Below, piece by piece: positions 42,744-50,724 of a DNA stretch of 57,730 nt (its first letter is position 1; each line of letters starts with the position of its first letter). The position numbers and the translations under genes are program-made. Source of the DNA: Verrucomicrobiota bacterium (GTDB taxonomy: Bacteria > Verrucomicrobiota > Verrucomicrobiia > Limisphaerales > UBA9464); assembly GCA_947471985.1 (NCBI GenBank), contig CANIZL010000036.1:1-57730 (forward strand), given 5' to 3'. The notes below the pieces were generated by a model that was not told where the DNA came from, made no database searches, and saw only the letters and a list, made by a program, of their open reading frames with translations.

Positions 42744-44048
42744 ATGAATCGTCCCCGTGTCGCCATTGTGGGTACCGGCATTGCCGGACTCAGCTGCGCG
42801 TATTTTCTGCACCGGCGCTTCGATGTCACGCTGTTCGAACTGGAGGCGCGGGCGGGCGGACACACGCACACCGTGGATGTGCCGGAGCCCGGGCGACACG
42901 TGGCGTTCGACACCGGCTTCATGGTGTTCAACCACGTGACCTATCCGTTGTTGACCCGCTTCTTTCGCGAACTCGAGGTGCCCACCCAGCCGACGTCGAT
43001 GTCCTTCAGTGTGCAGCATCTGCCCAGCGGTTTGGAGTACAACGGAACGAGTCTGAACCATCTGTTTGCCCAGCGCCGCAACCTGTTGCGTCCGTCGTTT
43101 TACCGCCTGTTACTGGCGGTGAATCGCTTCAACGAAGAGGCGGTGCCGGCGTTGGAGGAGGCGCAATGGCAGGGGATGACGGTCGCGGAGTACGTCCGTG
43201 CCCGCGGGTATGGTGACGGGTTCCTGCAATTGTACCTGATTCCGATGAGCGGCGCCGTGTGGAGCACTCCGCCGGAACTGATGCTGGAATTCCCGGCGAT
43301 CACCCTGCTCCGTTTTTTTCATAATCACGGCTTTCTCGGACTCCAGACGCAGCATCCCTGGTGGACGGTCACCGGCGGGGCGCGGGAATACATCCGGCGG
43401 CTGCGTCCGGTCCTCGGCGCGCACCGGTTTCGGCTGCGGACGCCGGTGGTGGCGGTGCAACGTCAGGCGGGTGGGGGAGCCCAAGTGCGCACGGCGGACG
43501 GGCGGGCGGAGGACTTTGATCGCGTCGTGCTGGCCACCCATGCCGACCAGGCGCTGTCCCTGCTGTCGGACGCGGATGCGACCGAACGGTCCGTTCTGGG
43601 GGAATTCCGTTATCAGGCGAATCTCGCGACGGTGCACACCGATGCCGCGGTGATGCCCCGGACCCGACGCGCGTGGGCCAGTTGGAATTATCGCATTGCG
43701 ACCGGACCCGACGGAAAACCCCGCCCGCAAACGGTCTACTGGATGAACTCTCTGCAGGGCGTGAGTGATCGGGTGCCGTATTTTGTGTCGGTCAACGGGG
43801 AGGACACGATGGATCCGTCGAAGGTGATCCGGCGCATTCCGTATCGGCATCCCTTGTTCAGCCAGGGGGCGCGGGCGGCGCAACAGCGGCTGCCGGGATT
43901 GAATCACCGCAGCCCCGGGCAGGCGGTGTACTTTGCGGGCAGTTACTTTCGCTACGGCTTCCACGAGGACGCCTTCGGCGCCGGCCTGGCCGCCGCTCGA
44001 GCGGTCGCGGGCGAGCGTTTTTACGATCACGCGCCTTGGCCGGAGTGA
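42744..44048 (+). CDS. COG2907 FAD-dependent oxidoreductase (amine-oxidase-like)
   Basis: The 434-residue protein starts at MNRPRVAIVGTGIAGLS, a clean GxGxxG FAD-binding motif. FELEARAGGHTHTVDV and FDTGFMVFNHVTYPLL are signatures of the COG2907 group. The closing VYFAGSYFRYGFHEDAFGAG contacts FAD again. COG2907 genes are often found near cyclopropane fatty acid or carotenoid-like lipid genes. Here a desaturase lies upstream and a fatty acid hydroxylase-type gene lies convergent downstream. Substrate unknown; a lipid substrate is inferred from context. Confidence 0.85.
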   Translation: MNRPRVAIVGTGIAGLSCAYFLHRRFDVTLFELEARAGGHTHTVDVPEPGRHVAFDTGFMVFNHVTYPLLTRFFRELEVPTQPTSMSFSVQHLPSGLEYNGTSLNHLFAQRRNLLRPSFYRLLLAVNRFNEEAVPALEEAQWQGMTVAEYVRARGYGDGFLQLYLIPMSGAVWSTPPELMLEFPAITLLRFFHNHGFLGLQTQHPWWTVTGGAREYIRRLRPVLGAHRFRLRTPVVAVQRQAGGGAQVRTADGRAEDFDRVVLATHADQALSLLSDADATERSVLGEFRYQANLATVHTDAAVMPRTRRAWASWNYRIATGPDGKPRPQTVYWMNSLQGVSDRVPYFVSVNGEDTMDPSKVIRRIPYRHPLFSQGARAAQQRLPGLNHRSPGQAVYFAGSYFRYGFHEDAFGAGLAAARAVAGERFYDHAPWPE

Positions 44049-44087
44049 AGGGGGGGAGCCGTGTGGGAGCGCTCGGTAAAACGCCCC

Positions 44088-44864
44088 TCAACTGCCGGAG
44101 GTGACGGAGCGGAGGCGCTCTTCGTAGCGGGGGTGATGCGTTCCCATCAGGCGGTCCCAGAAACTGAAGAAGAAGCCGTAGTTCCCCCGGCTGTATTGAT
44201 GGTGCACGATGTGGCTCGTGGGGGTGCTGAGCACCCGCGAAATCCAGGAGTCCGCAAAACGGCGCGGCATGAATTCGTAGCCGGAATGGATGGTGACGTT
44301 GATGCCGAATTGGAACATCATGAAGAGGGCCCACGGTACGGGATGGACGGGATAAAGAACCGCGACGAGGGGCATGATGCCGGCTTGAACCGCAGCTTCC
44401 AGTGGGGCGAAGGCGTAGGAGGTCCAAGGGGAGGGGTTGTGCGACCGATGATGCGTGTGATGAAACCAGCGGTAGAGCGCCCGCGAGTGGAGGAGTCGGT
44501 GCGTCCAATAGAAATAGGCGTCGTGGACCACGATGGTGACCGGCAGGCTCAGGAAAAACCACCACCAGCCGTACTCATTCATCGTGACATAGATCCGGGT
44601 CCAGCCGTGGAGCTTCATCCACCAGGTCAGAACCACGAACAGGGCGAAAATGATGACGGAAATACCGGAATAGAAGATCTCCCGCGCCATGTCGGCTCGT
44701 TCGGGGTAGTCGGCGATAATTTTTCGATGTTTCCAGCTGCGGCGAAAGAGGACGTAGCCGGACAACCACGCCGCGCCGGCGATGAGCACGTAAAAGCCCG
44801 CCATTACGGCGATATTGGATCCGAGCACTTGGGCGGCGCGGTTCAGGAAAATGTCCGAAAGCAT
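44088..44864 (-). CDS. sterol desaturase/fatty acid hydroxylase family protein
   Basis: The 258-residue protein has four or so membrane segments and the histidine motifs of the fatty acid hydroxylase superfamily: HDAYFYWTHRLLH, HHTHHRSHNPSP and HIVHHQ. They hold a di-iron centre for hydroxylation or desaturation of lipids. It converges on the COG2907 gene with 39 bases between stops. The full motif set suggests an active enzyme; the lipid substrate is unknown. Confidence 0.9.
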   Translation of the reverse strand: MLSDIFLNRAAQVLGSNIAVMAGFYVLIAGAAWLSGYVLFRRSWKHRKIIADYPERADMAREIFYSGISVIIFALFVVLTWWMKLHGWTRIYVTMNEYGWWWFFLSLPVTIVVHDAYFYWTHRLLHSRALYRWFHHTHHRSHNPSPWTSYAFAPLEAAVQAGIMPLVAVLYPVHPVPWALFMMFQFGINVTIHSGYEFMPRRFADSWISRVLSTPTSHIVHHQYSRGNYGFFFSFWDRLMGTHHPRYEERLRSVTSGS

Positions 44865-45348
44865 ACCGTTCTTTTGGGGAACAACGGGGGGCGGATGGGC
44901 TTGTCAAGCGTCAAGAGGGCGATGGCGTTTGCGACCGCTCAGCGGCGGTTTTGATGAGTTGCCGCTGATTGCCGGCCGCATTTGACGTGGTTTACCAAGT
45001 GGAAAATCAAGAAACGGAGAGGCTCGCCATCGGTGAATGGACCGTGGGTCCACTTGACTCGCCGGTAAATTGAGCAGTCCGCGGAGAGGATTTTGAATCA
45101 AAAGTTGCTGTTGACTGGTGCTCCCAATCATTTTTCGTAGCGCCGCCATAGTGAGTGGGGCTACGCCTTGTTCGATGACTTTTCGAATTGTTGAAGTGGT
45201 GTTTCATTTTCTCGGCTATAGCTGTGGGAGCTCTTTGTGGGCCGTAGGATGGCTGGAAATTCAACGAGCTGCTTGGTTGTGGTCCGGCCAATGGTTCGTG
45301 GCCAACAGTTAAAAAGTATGGACATTGAGCGTTGGGAATTCAAATTAT
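44865..45348. other. AT-rich intergenic region
   Basis: No supported gene lies in these 484 bases. Composition becomes AT-richer from about 45.04 kb and stays so through the gene at 45349. A short frame at 45118-45312 is hydrophobic at its end but has no start signal or family match, so I do not call it. Confidence 0.4.
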
Positions 45349-45705
45349 ATGAGTAAAATTGCCGCAAAGCTTAAAAATCAGCCAGGTAAAAGTTATATAT
45401 TTAATCACAATGGCCAGGTTAAGGAGTTTTTGATGACACTGGGTTTGGAAGCCGCTTTTAGTCGATCACCACTCAATTCATCAACGGAGAGGACGATGCA
45501 AGTCATTCAGCACCTTTCTCACGAAACTCACTTTGTCGTGGTGCAGTTGTGTCTGGGTTGCGACGATCCTGCCGTGGATGGCTACGTAGCGATGTGCCTT
45601 CCAAAGGCAACGTTCAGCCTGAAAGAATTTCAATTGATTTATGAAGAACTTCATGAACAAACCCTGGACACGGGATTTTGGGAGTCTCGTTTAGAATGGA
45701 GTTAA
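45349..45705 (+). CDS. hypothetical protein in an AT-rich patch
   Basis: The 118-residue protein starts at MSKIAAKLKNQ. It has no signal peptide or membrane segment. It has a mixed helix/strand look with HFVVVQLCLGCDDPAVDGYV in the middle and an acidic C-terminal helix (LIYEELHEQTLDTGFWESRL). Codon use is far more AT-rich than its neighbours, which suggests recent acquisition. Size and composition resemble orphan immunity-type or island cargo proteins, but no family is recognised. It ends 176 bases before the esterase start. Confidence 0.55.
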   Translation: MSKIAAKLKNQPGKSYIFNHNGQVKEFLMTLGLEAAFSRSPLNSSTERTMQVIQHLSHETHFVVVQLCLGCDDPAVDGYVAMCLPKATFSLKEFQLIYEELHEQTLDTGFWESRLEWS

Positions 45706-45881
45706 ATGTCGCGAGATTTTTCACACTAGGGAACGGTAAACCTTTGTCGCCGGCTGGTCTGCGTGATCGTTCCGGGGCCTTGTTGATAATGCCTCTCAAT
45801 ACCCGGACGGGTTCGGCTTCCGCGGGCTCCGCGCGGGACAACTCCATTCGCCTCACCTCCGCGGTCGGGTACCGTGCCGGA

Positions 45882-46790
45882 ATGGCGGAGTGGCATGATT
45901 TCCGGCGACGCTCGATCACGGTCCTGGGGGCGGTGACGCTCCTCGCCTTTGGCCCGTTGGCGGCGGATGCCCTCCGAGTCGCGTGTATTGGCGATAGCAT
46001 CACGGCGGGGGCGGGCGTGGCGAATCCGTCCGCGGACAGCTATCCCGCGCGGCTGCAGAGCCTGCTTGGGGCGGGATATGTGGTGGGTAATTTTGGCGTG
46101 TCGGGTCGGACGCTGTTGAAGCGTGGCGATTATCCGTACTGGCAGGAACCGGCGTATGCGCAAAGCCGGAATTTCGCTCCTGACATTGTCCTCATCGCCC
46201 TGGGGACCAACGATGCCAAAGCGGAGAATTGGCGTTTTGGCGCGGATTTCGCCGGGGATTACGCGGAGTTGATTCGAAGCTACACCACGCCCAATCGCCA
46301 ACCGCGCGTCTTGCTCGTGACGCCGTGCCCGGTGTTTCTCGATGGGGCGTATGGGATCGATGTCACGGTGTTACACCGCGAGATCGCACCGGCGATCCGC
46401 GATCTGGCGATGCAGCTGGGCCATGAGGTCGTGGATTTTCACGACCGGCTGCAGGGGCACGCGGAATGGTTTCCGGATACGCTGCATCCCAATACGCGGG
46501 GCACGGCGGTTATGGCGGCGGTGGCTTGGAGCGTGGTGGCGCGGGCGGGCGCGCCTGGGGCGGCGCCGCGCTTGGAGGTGGGCCGACTTCCGTCGGATCG
46601 CGTTAATATTTCGTGGCCGGCTGATCGGGCGGGGTGGGTCCTGCAGAGTGCCACGCCGGGGAACGGTTTCCCGTGGGTGTGGACGGTGGCGGATCAGGCT
46701 GCGGTTAGTGAGGGAGGGCGGGTGGGGGTGACGGTCGGGGTGGGGGCGGCGGGGAAGGTTTGGCGGCTTTGGTGGCCGGCGGGGGAATGA
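45882..46790 (+). CDS. secreted SGNH/GDSL hydrolase with C-terminal beta domain
   Basis: The 302-residue protein starts at MAEWHDFRRR and has a signal peptide ending near ADA. The SGNH blocks are clear: CIGDSITAG (catalytic Ser), GVSGRT, ALGTNDAK and DTLHPNTRG (Asp and His). It is an esterase of the type that removes acetyl groups from polysaccharides. A C-terminal domain of about 70 residues (RVNISWPADRAGWVLQSAT to VWRLWWPAGE) resembles the ends of the RCC1 and NHL proteins. A longer upstream frame overlaps the AT-rich gene and is not preferred. Confidence 0.85.
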   Translation: MAEWHDFRRRSITVLGAVTLLAFGPLAADALRVACIGDSITAGAGVANPSADSYPARLQSLLGAGYVVGNFGVSGRTLLKRGDYPYWQEPAYAQSRNFAPDIVLIALGTNDAKAENWRFGADFAGDYAELIRSYTTPNRQPRVLLVTPCPVFLDGAYGIDVTVLHREIAPAIRDLAMQLGHEVVDFHDRLQGHAEWFPDTLHPNTRGTAVMAAVAWSVVARAGAPGAAPRLEVGRLPSDRVNISWPADRAGWVLQSATPGNGFPWVWTVADQAAVSEGGRVGVTVGVGAAGKVWRLWWPAGE

Positions 46791-46830
46791 AGGGTGAAGG
46801 AAGAAGGAAGAAGGAAGAATTCTCGGCGGG

Positions 46831-47350
46831 CGGGTATTGCAGTTTTCAGAACGTTTTTTGTGCGGTGGTGCGTCATTGCAAAGCGGTAGAAGACAACCGC
46901 AGTCCACGACGCTCCCGCGACGTCTGACGCGGCGGGTAAATGCCGCGAGGTTGTGGACTGCGGCAGTCCTCTGCCGCTTTTCTCCGGGAATGGACGAGCC
47001 GGACCGATGTGCGAATTTTCCCAAGGGGCGGGTATCGCAGTTTTCGGAACGTTTTTTGTGCGGTGGTGCGTCATTGCAAAGCGGTAGAGGGCGACCGCAG
47101 TCCAGGACGCTGGCGCGACTACTGACGCGGTGGGGGATGACCGCCAGGTTTTGGACTGCGGCAGTCTTCTACCGCTTTTCTCCGGGAATGGGCGAGCCGG
47201 ACTGATGCACTGATTTTCCCAGGGGGGCGGGTTGCAGTTTTTGGGAACGCTGTTTGTGCGGTGGTGCGCAATTCCAAAGCGGTGGAGGACAACCGCAGTC
47301 CAGGACGCTGGCGCGATTGCGGACGCGGTGGGGGATGGCCGCGAGGTTGG
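46831..47350. repeat. array B: 2.6 copies of the ~199-bp hairpin-containing repeat
   Basis: Units start at 46831, 47029 and 47228. As in array A the third unit is cut off after GCGGACGCGGTGG. Both third units share the variant GTGCGCAATT where the others have GTGCGTCATT. The array again follows a purine run (GGAAGAAGGAAGAA). It fills most of the gap between the esterase and the dehydrogenase genes; the last 65 bases before 47416 hold no further feature I can name. Confidence 0.9.
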
Positions 47351-47415
47351 GAATTCTGCCGATCCAGCGCACACGGCTTCGACCAGTGGGGATTTTCTGC
47401 CATCCCTTTGCGGTC

Positions 47416-48456
47416 ATGATCGATGCCAGACTTTCGGTTTTCCAGGGCGTGGGCCAGCCGTTTGCCTTTGTCGCGCATCCCGTGGGGGCCGCGCCGGGGC
47501 CGGGCGAGTGCCTGGTGCAGATCTCACTCGCCAGCGTTTGTGGCTCGGATTTGCATACCGTGGATGGGCGTCGGAGTGGCCCGACGCCGGTGGTCCTGGG
47601 GCATGAGGGGGTGGGACGGGTGTTGGCGGTCGGTTCGGGGCGCGAGACCGGATTGGTGGGGCGACGGGTCACGTGGACGCTGGCCGATAGCTGCGGGGTG
47701 TGTCGGTGCTGTCGGGAATGGGATCTGCCCCAGAAGTGCGAGCGTCTGTTTAAGTACGGCCACGCCCCGTTTCACGATGGAACCGGATTGAACGGCACCT
47801 ATGCGTCGCACGTGCTGCTGCGGGCGGGAACGACAGTCCGGCCGCTTCCGGAAACCGTGACGGACGAAATGGCGGTCTCCGCTAATTGTGCGCTGGCCAC
47901 GATGGTGGGGGCCGTGGAAGGCCTCGGCGGGCCCGGCGAACTCGCCGTCATTCAAGGGGCGGGACTGCTGGGGTTGTACGGGTGCGCGTTGTTGAAGGAA
48001 CTCGGATGGCGCCGGGTGGTGGTCGTTGATACGAATCCGGCGCGATTGGAATTGGTGACCGATTTCGGCGGCGAGCCGGCGCTGAATTCCGCCTGCTCAG
48101 TCGTGCCCAGCGGCACGGCCGATGCGGTGTTCGAAGTGACCGGGCAGGGGGCCGTCATTGCGGAGGGTCTGGATCTGCTGCGTCCACGGGGGCGTTATCA
48201 ATGGGTGGGCATGGTGCACGCGGCCTCGCGATTTGAGTTGGTGGGGGAAGTGGTGGTGCGGAAGTGCCTGACGATTCAAGGCCTGCACAATTACGTGCCC
48301 CGGCATCTGGGCGCGGCCGTCGAGTTTCTGCAGCGCCAGGGCGCCCGGTTGCCTTGGGAACGCCTGATATCGCCCGCATTGCCGTTGGAGTCGCTGGATG
48401 CGGCGATGGCCTTGGCGCGAACCGGTCGCTGGGCGCGGGTCGCGGTACGTCCCTGA
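47416..48456 (+). CDS. zinc-binding alcohol dehydrogenase of phosphonate clusters
   Basis: The 346-residue medium-chain dehydrogenase has the GHEGVGRVLAVG zinc-site segment, a structural-zinc region (CGVCRCCREWDLPQKC) and a nucleotide-binding GAGLLGLYG. The overall form (ISLASVCGSDLHTVDGRR, LNGTYASHVLLRAGT) matches the alcohol dehydrogenase proposed to act in phosphonate catabolism (HpnZ-like). The adjacent PhnZ-like gene and DUF5690 transporter support this. The start MIDARLSV lies just beyond repeat array B; a longer frame would run into the repeat. Confidence 0.82.
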   Translation: MIDARLSVFQGVGQPFAFVAHPVGAAPGPGECLVQISLASVCGSDLHTVDGRRSGPTPVVLGHEGVGRVLAVGSGRETGLVGRRVTWTLADSCGVCRCCREWDLPQKCERLFKYGHAPFHDGTGLNGTYASHVLLRAGTTVRPLPETVTDEMAVSANCALATMVGAVEGLGGPGELAVIQGAGLLGLYGCALLKELGWRRVVVVDTNPARLELVTDFGGEPALNSACSVVPSGTADAVFEVTGQGAVIAEGLDLLRPRGRYQWVGMVHAASRFELVGEVVVRKCLTIQGLHNYVPRHLGAAVEFLQRQGARLPWERLISPALPLESLDAAMALARTGRWARVAVRP

Positions 48457-48519
48457 AAGCAAGCGCGGCGTAGTTCGGCGTTGCCAAAGTGTAACTTGTG
48501 ACGTTCGGTATCGAGTCGC

Positions 48520-49083
48520 ATGCATGTTGCCATGAACCCCACCGAGGTGGTGAACGAAATCCTGGGTGTTTTCCGGGAGCACGGACACCGCGCCTACGGC
48601 GAGCAGGTCACTGAACTGCAGCATGCGCTGCAGTGCGCGACCCTCGCGCGTCATGGCGGCGAGGACGACTTCGTCGTCGCAGCCTGCCTGCTGCATGACT
48701 ACGGACATCTGGTGCACGGGCTCGGCGAAGACATCGCGGATCGCGGTGTCGATGGCCGGCACGAATGTGTGGGAGCCAATCGTCTGTCCGCGTGGTTTCC
48801 GGCGGACGTGGTGGAACCGATCCGCAATCATGCGGCGGCCAAGCGGTATCTGTGCTGGAAGGAAACGGGGTATTACGACGGTCTTTCCGCAGCGTCCCGC
48901 AAAAGCCTGGCGCTCCAAGGCGGTCCGATGAACGACGCGGAAGCCCGGCAGTTCGAGGCCGATCCGCAGTTTGATCGCTCCCTCCGGGTGCGGCGGTATG
49001 ACGATGCCGGCAAGCAACCCGATCTGGTAACCCCGGAGCTGGAATCGTGGCGGCCCTTATTGGAATCGCTCGTGGGTCACTGA
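48520..49083 (+). CDS. phnZ: HD-domain phosphonate oxygenase, PhnZ-like
   Basis: The 187-residue protein has the HD metal-binding set (H35, H59-D60, further His downstream) and the AYGEQVTELQHALQ segment. In PhnZ the matching Tyr and Glu control the di-iron site and substrate entry. PhnZ cleaves 2-amino-1-hydroxyethylphosphonate to glycine and phosphate. No PhnY 2-oxoglutarate dioxygenase gene is in the window, so the first step must be encoded elsewhere or differ. MNPTEVVN, four codons in, is an equally good start. It sits between the dehydrogenase and the transporter. Confidence 0.82.
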   Translation: MHVAMNPTEVVNEILGVFREHGHRAYGEQVTELQHALQCATLARHGGEDDFVVAACLLHDYGHLVHGLGEDIADRGVDGRHECVGANRLSAWFPADVVEPIRNHAAAKRYLCWKETGYYDGLSAASRKSLALQGGPMNDAEARQFEADPQFDRSLRVRRYDDAGKQPDLVTPELESWRPLLESLVGH

Positions 49084-49122
49084 TTTCGGGCGGTCGGAAA
49101 TTTGTTGTTTCAAAAGCCTATT

Positions 49123-50421
49123 ATGTCCTCCTCTGCCACCGCTCCGGTTCCGCGTCTCCGCTGGATCGAACACCCTTGGGTGCTGTCGATTTGGTGCGTG
49201 GTGGCCGCGTTCGGCTCCTACGCCTGCATGTACGGCTTTCGCAAACCGTTCACGGCCGGCACCTATCTGGACCCCATGACCGGGGTGAGTTTCAAGGCGT
49301 GGCTGGTGACCGCCCAGGTGTTGGGGTACACGGTTTCGAAGTTCGTGGGCATCCGGGTGATTGCCGAGATGCGACCGGAGCGACGGGCGGGGATATTTTT
49401 GGGATTGATTGCAGTCGCGGAGTTGGCGCTGCTGTTATTCGCCATCACCCCGGCGCCGTACAACACGGTGTGCCTGTTTTTCAACGGACTACCCTTGGGG
49501 ATGGTTTTCGGCCTGGTGCTGGGCTTTCTGGAAGGTCGACGCCAGACGGAAGCGTTCGTCGCGGGTTTGTGCGCGAGCTTCATCCTGGCGGACGGCGTGA
49601 CGAAGTCGGTCGGGGCGGAACTGTTGAAGCGCGGCGTGCCGGAGAACTGGATGCCGTTCTCGGCGGGACTGGTCTTCCTGCTGCCGCTGGTGGGATTCGT
49701 AGCGATGCTGCGGATGATTCCGGCGCCCAATGCGCGGGACGTGGCGGAGCGCTCCGAGCGGTCGCCCATGCTGCGCACGGATCGGCGGGCCTTTCTGCGC
49801 CGGCACGGGCTGGGGCTGGGGCTGATGACCGTGGTGTTTCTGCTGGTGACGATTCTGCGGAGTTTGCGGGCGGATTTCGCGCCGGAAATTTGGAAGGCGC
49901 TGGGGACGACGGGGGAACCCTCGGTGTTCACCCGATCCGAGATCTGGGTGGCGTTGGGCGTGATGGTGGCGAGCGGCATGGTGGTGCTGATCCGGGATAA
50001 TCGGCGCGCCTTTTTCACCGCGCTGTCGATGGTGACCGCCGGGCTGATGCTGACCACGGCAGCGGTGATTGGCTTGCGGATGGGGCAGATCAATGGCTTC
50101 GCCTTCATGGTGTTGGTCGGCGTGGGTTTGTACGTCCCGTACGTCGCCTTTCACACCACCATTTTCGAACGGCTGGTGGCGATGACCCGCGAGAAGGCGA
50201 ACATCGGATTCCTTATGTATCTGGTCGATGCCATCGGATACCTGGGTTACGTGGCGGTGATGCTGGGGAAGAAGTATTTTTCGGTTAAAGGAAGTTTTCT
50301 CGATTTCTTCACCACCTTCTGCCTGGCGGCGGCCGGGATTTCGATTGTCGCGGTGGTTGCGGCCATGTTGTTCTTCCGCCCGGCCCATCGCACGACGGTG
50401 CTGACGCCAGCGGCGGAGTGA
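49123..50421 (+). CDS. DUF5690 family MFS-type transporter
   Basis: The 432-residue protein has about 12 membrane segments, a basic central loop (RRAFLRRHG) and the family start WVLSIWCVVAAFGSYACMYG followed by FRKPFTAG. DUF5690 proteins often lie beside PhnZ and the associated dehydrogenase, so uptake of a phosphonate or release of a product is likely. The start MSSSATAP follows the PhnZ-like stop by 39 bases; a TTG 7 codons earlier is less likely. It probably closes the operon. Confidence 0.85.
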   Translation: MSSSATAPVPRLRWIEHPWVLSIWCVVAAFGSYACMYGFRKPFTAGTYLDPMTGVSFKAWLVTAQVLGYTVSKFVGIRVIAEMRPERRAGIFLGLIAVAELALLLFAITPAPYNTVCLFFNGLPLGMVFGLVLGFLEGRRQTEAFVAGLCASFILADGVTKSVGAELLKRGVPENWMPFSAGLVFLLPLVGFVAMLRMIPAPNARDVAERSERSPMLRTDRRAFLRRHGLGLGLMTVVFLLVTILRSLRADFAPEIWKALGTTGEPSVFTRSEIWVALGVMVASGMVVLIRDNRRAFFTALSMVTAGLMLTTAAVIGLRMGQINGFAFMVLVGVGLYVPYVAFHTTIFERLVAMTREKANIGFLMYLVDAIGYLGYVAVMLGKKYFSVKGSFLDFFTTFCLAAAGISIVAVVAAMLFFRPAHRTTVLTPAAE

Positions 50422-50724
50422 ATTGCGAAACGCGGCTTCACTTGCCCCCACGGTCGGCAAGGAAACGAAGAGGCACTCGGTGGCCCTGTTTTTGCACTGC
50501 CGGAAACGGTTCGCCGCGCGGGAGAAACGATGACGGGGCAACGACCACTGCGACTGCACGGTTTCTTCGTTCGCTCCGTTCCCCTCGGTAAAGGCAGCTC
50601 GGGCCTTCCGTCGGGAACCGGCGAACCCGGCCCGCGTCGTCGGACGTCTCCCTCGACCGCGCCGCCGCTGCTGCTGGCGCAGGGCGGCCGGTGTTTCACG
50701 CCGATTGGCCGGGAGAGGTTTTCT
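50422..50724. other. convergent intergenic region
   Basis: These 303 bases lie between two convergent genes. A weak inverted repeat (CTTGCC / GGCAAG) at about 50442-50462 could be part of a terminator. No gene or clear repeat is seen. Confidence 0.4.

Noticed and set aside
46371-47672. Minus-strand frames across the esterase end and array B
   Set aside because: They read through the repeat and antisense to clear genes, giving low-complexity Pro/Arg-rich peptides.
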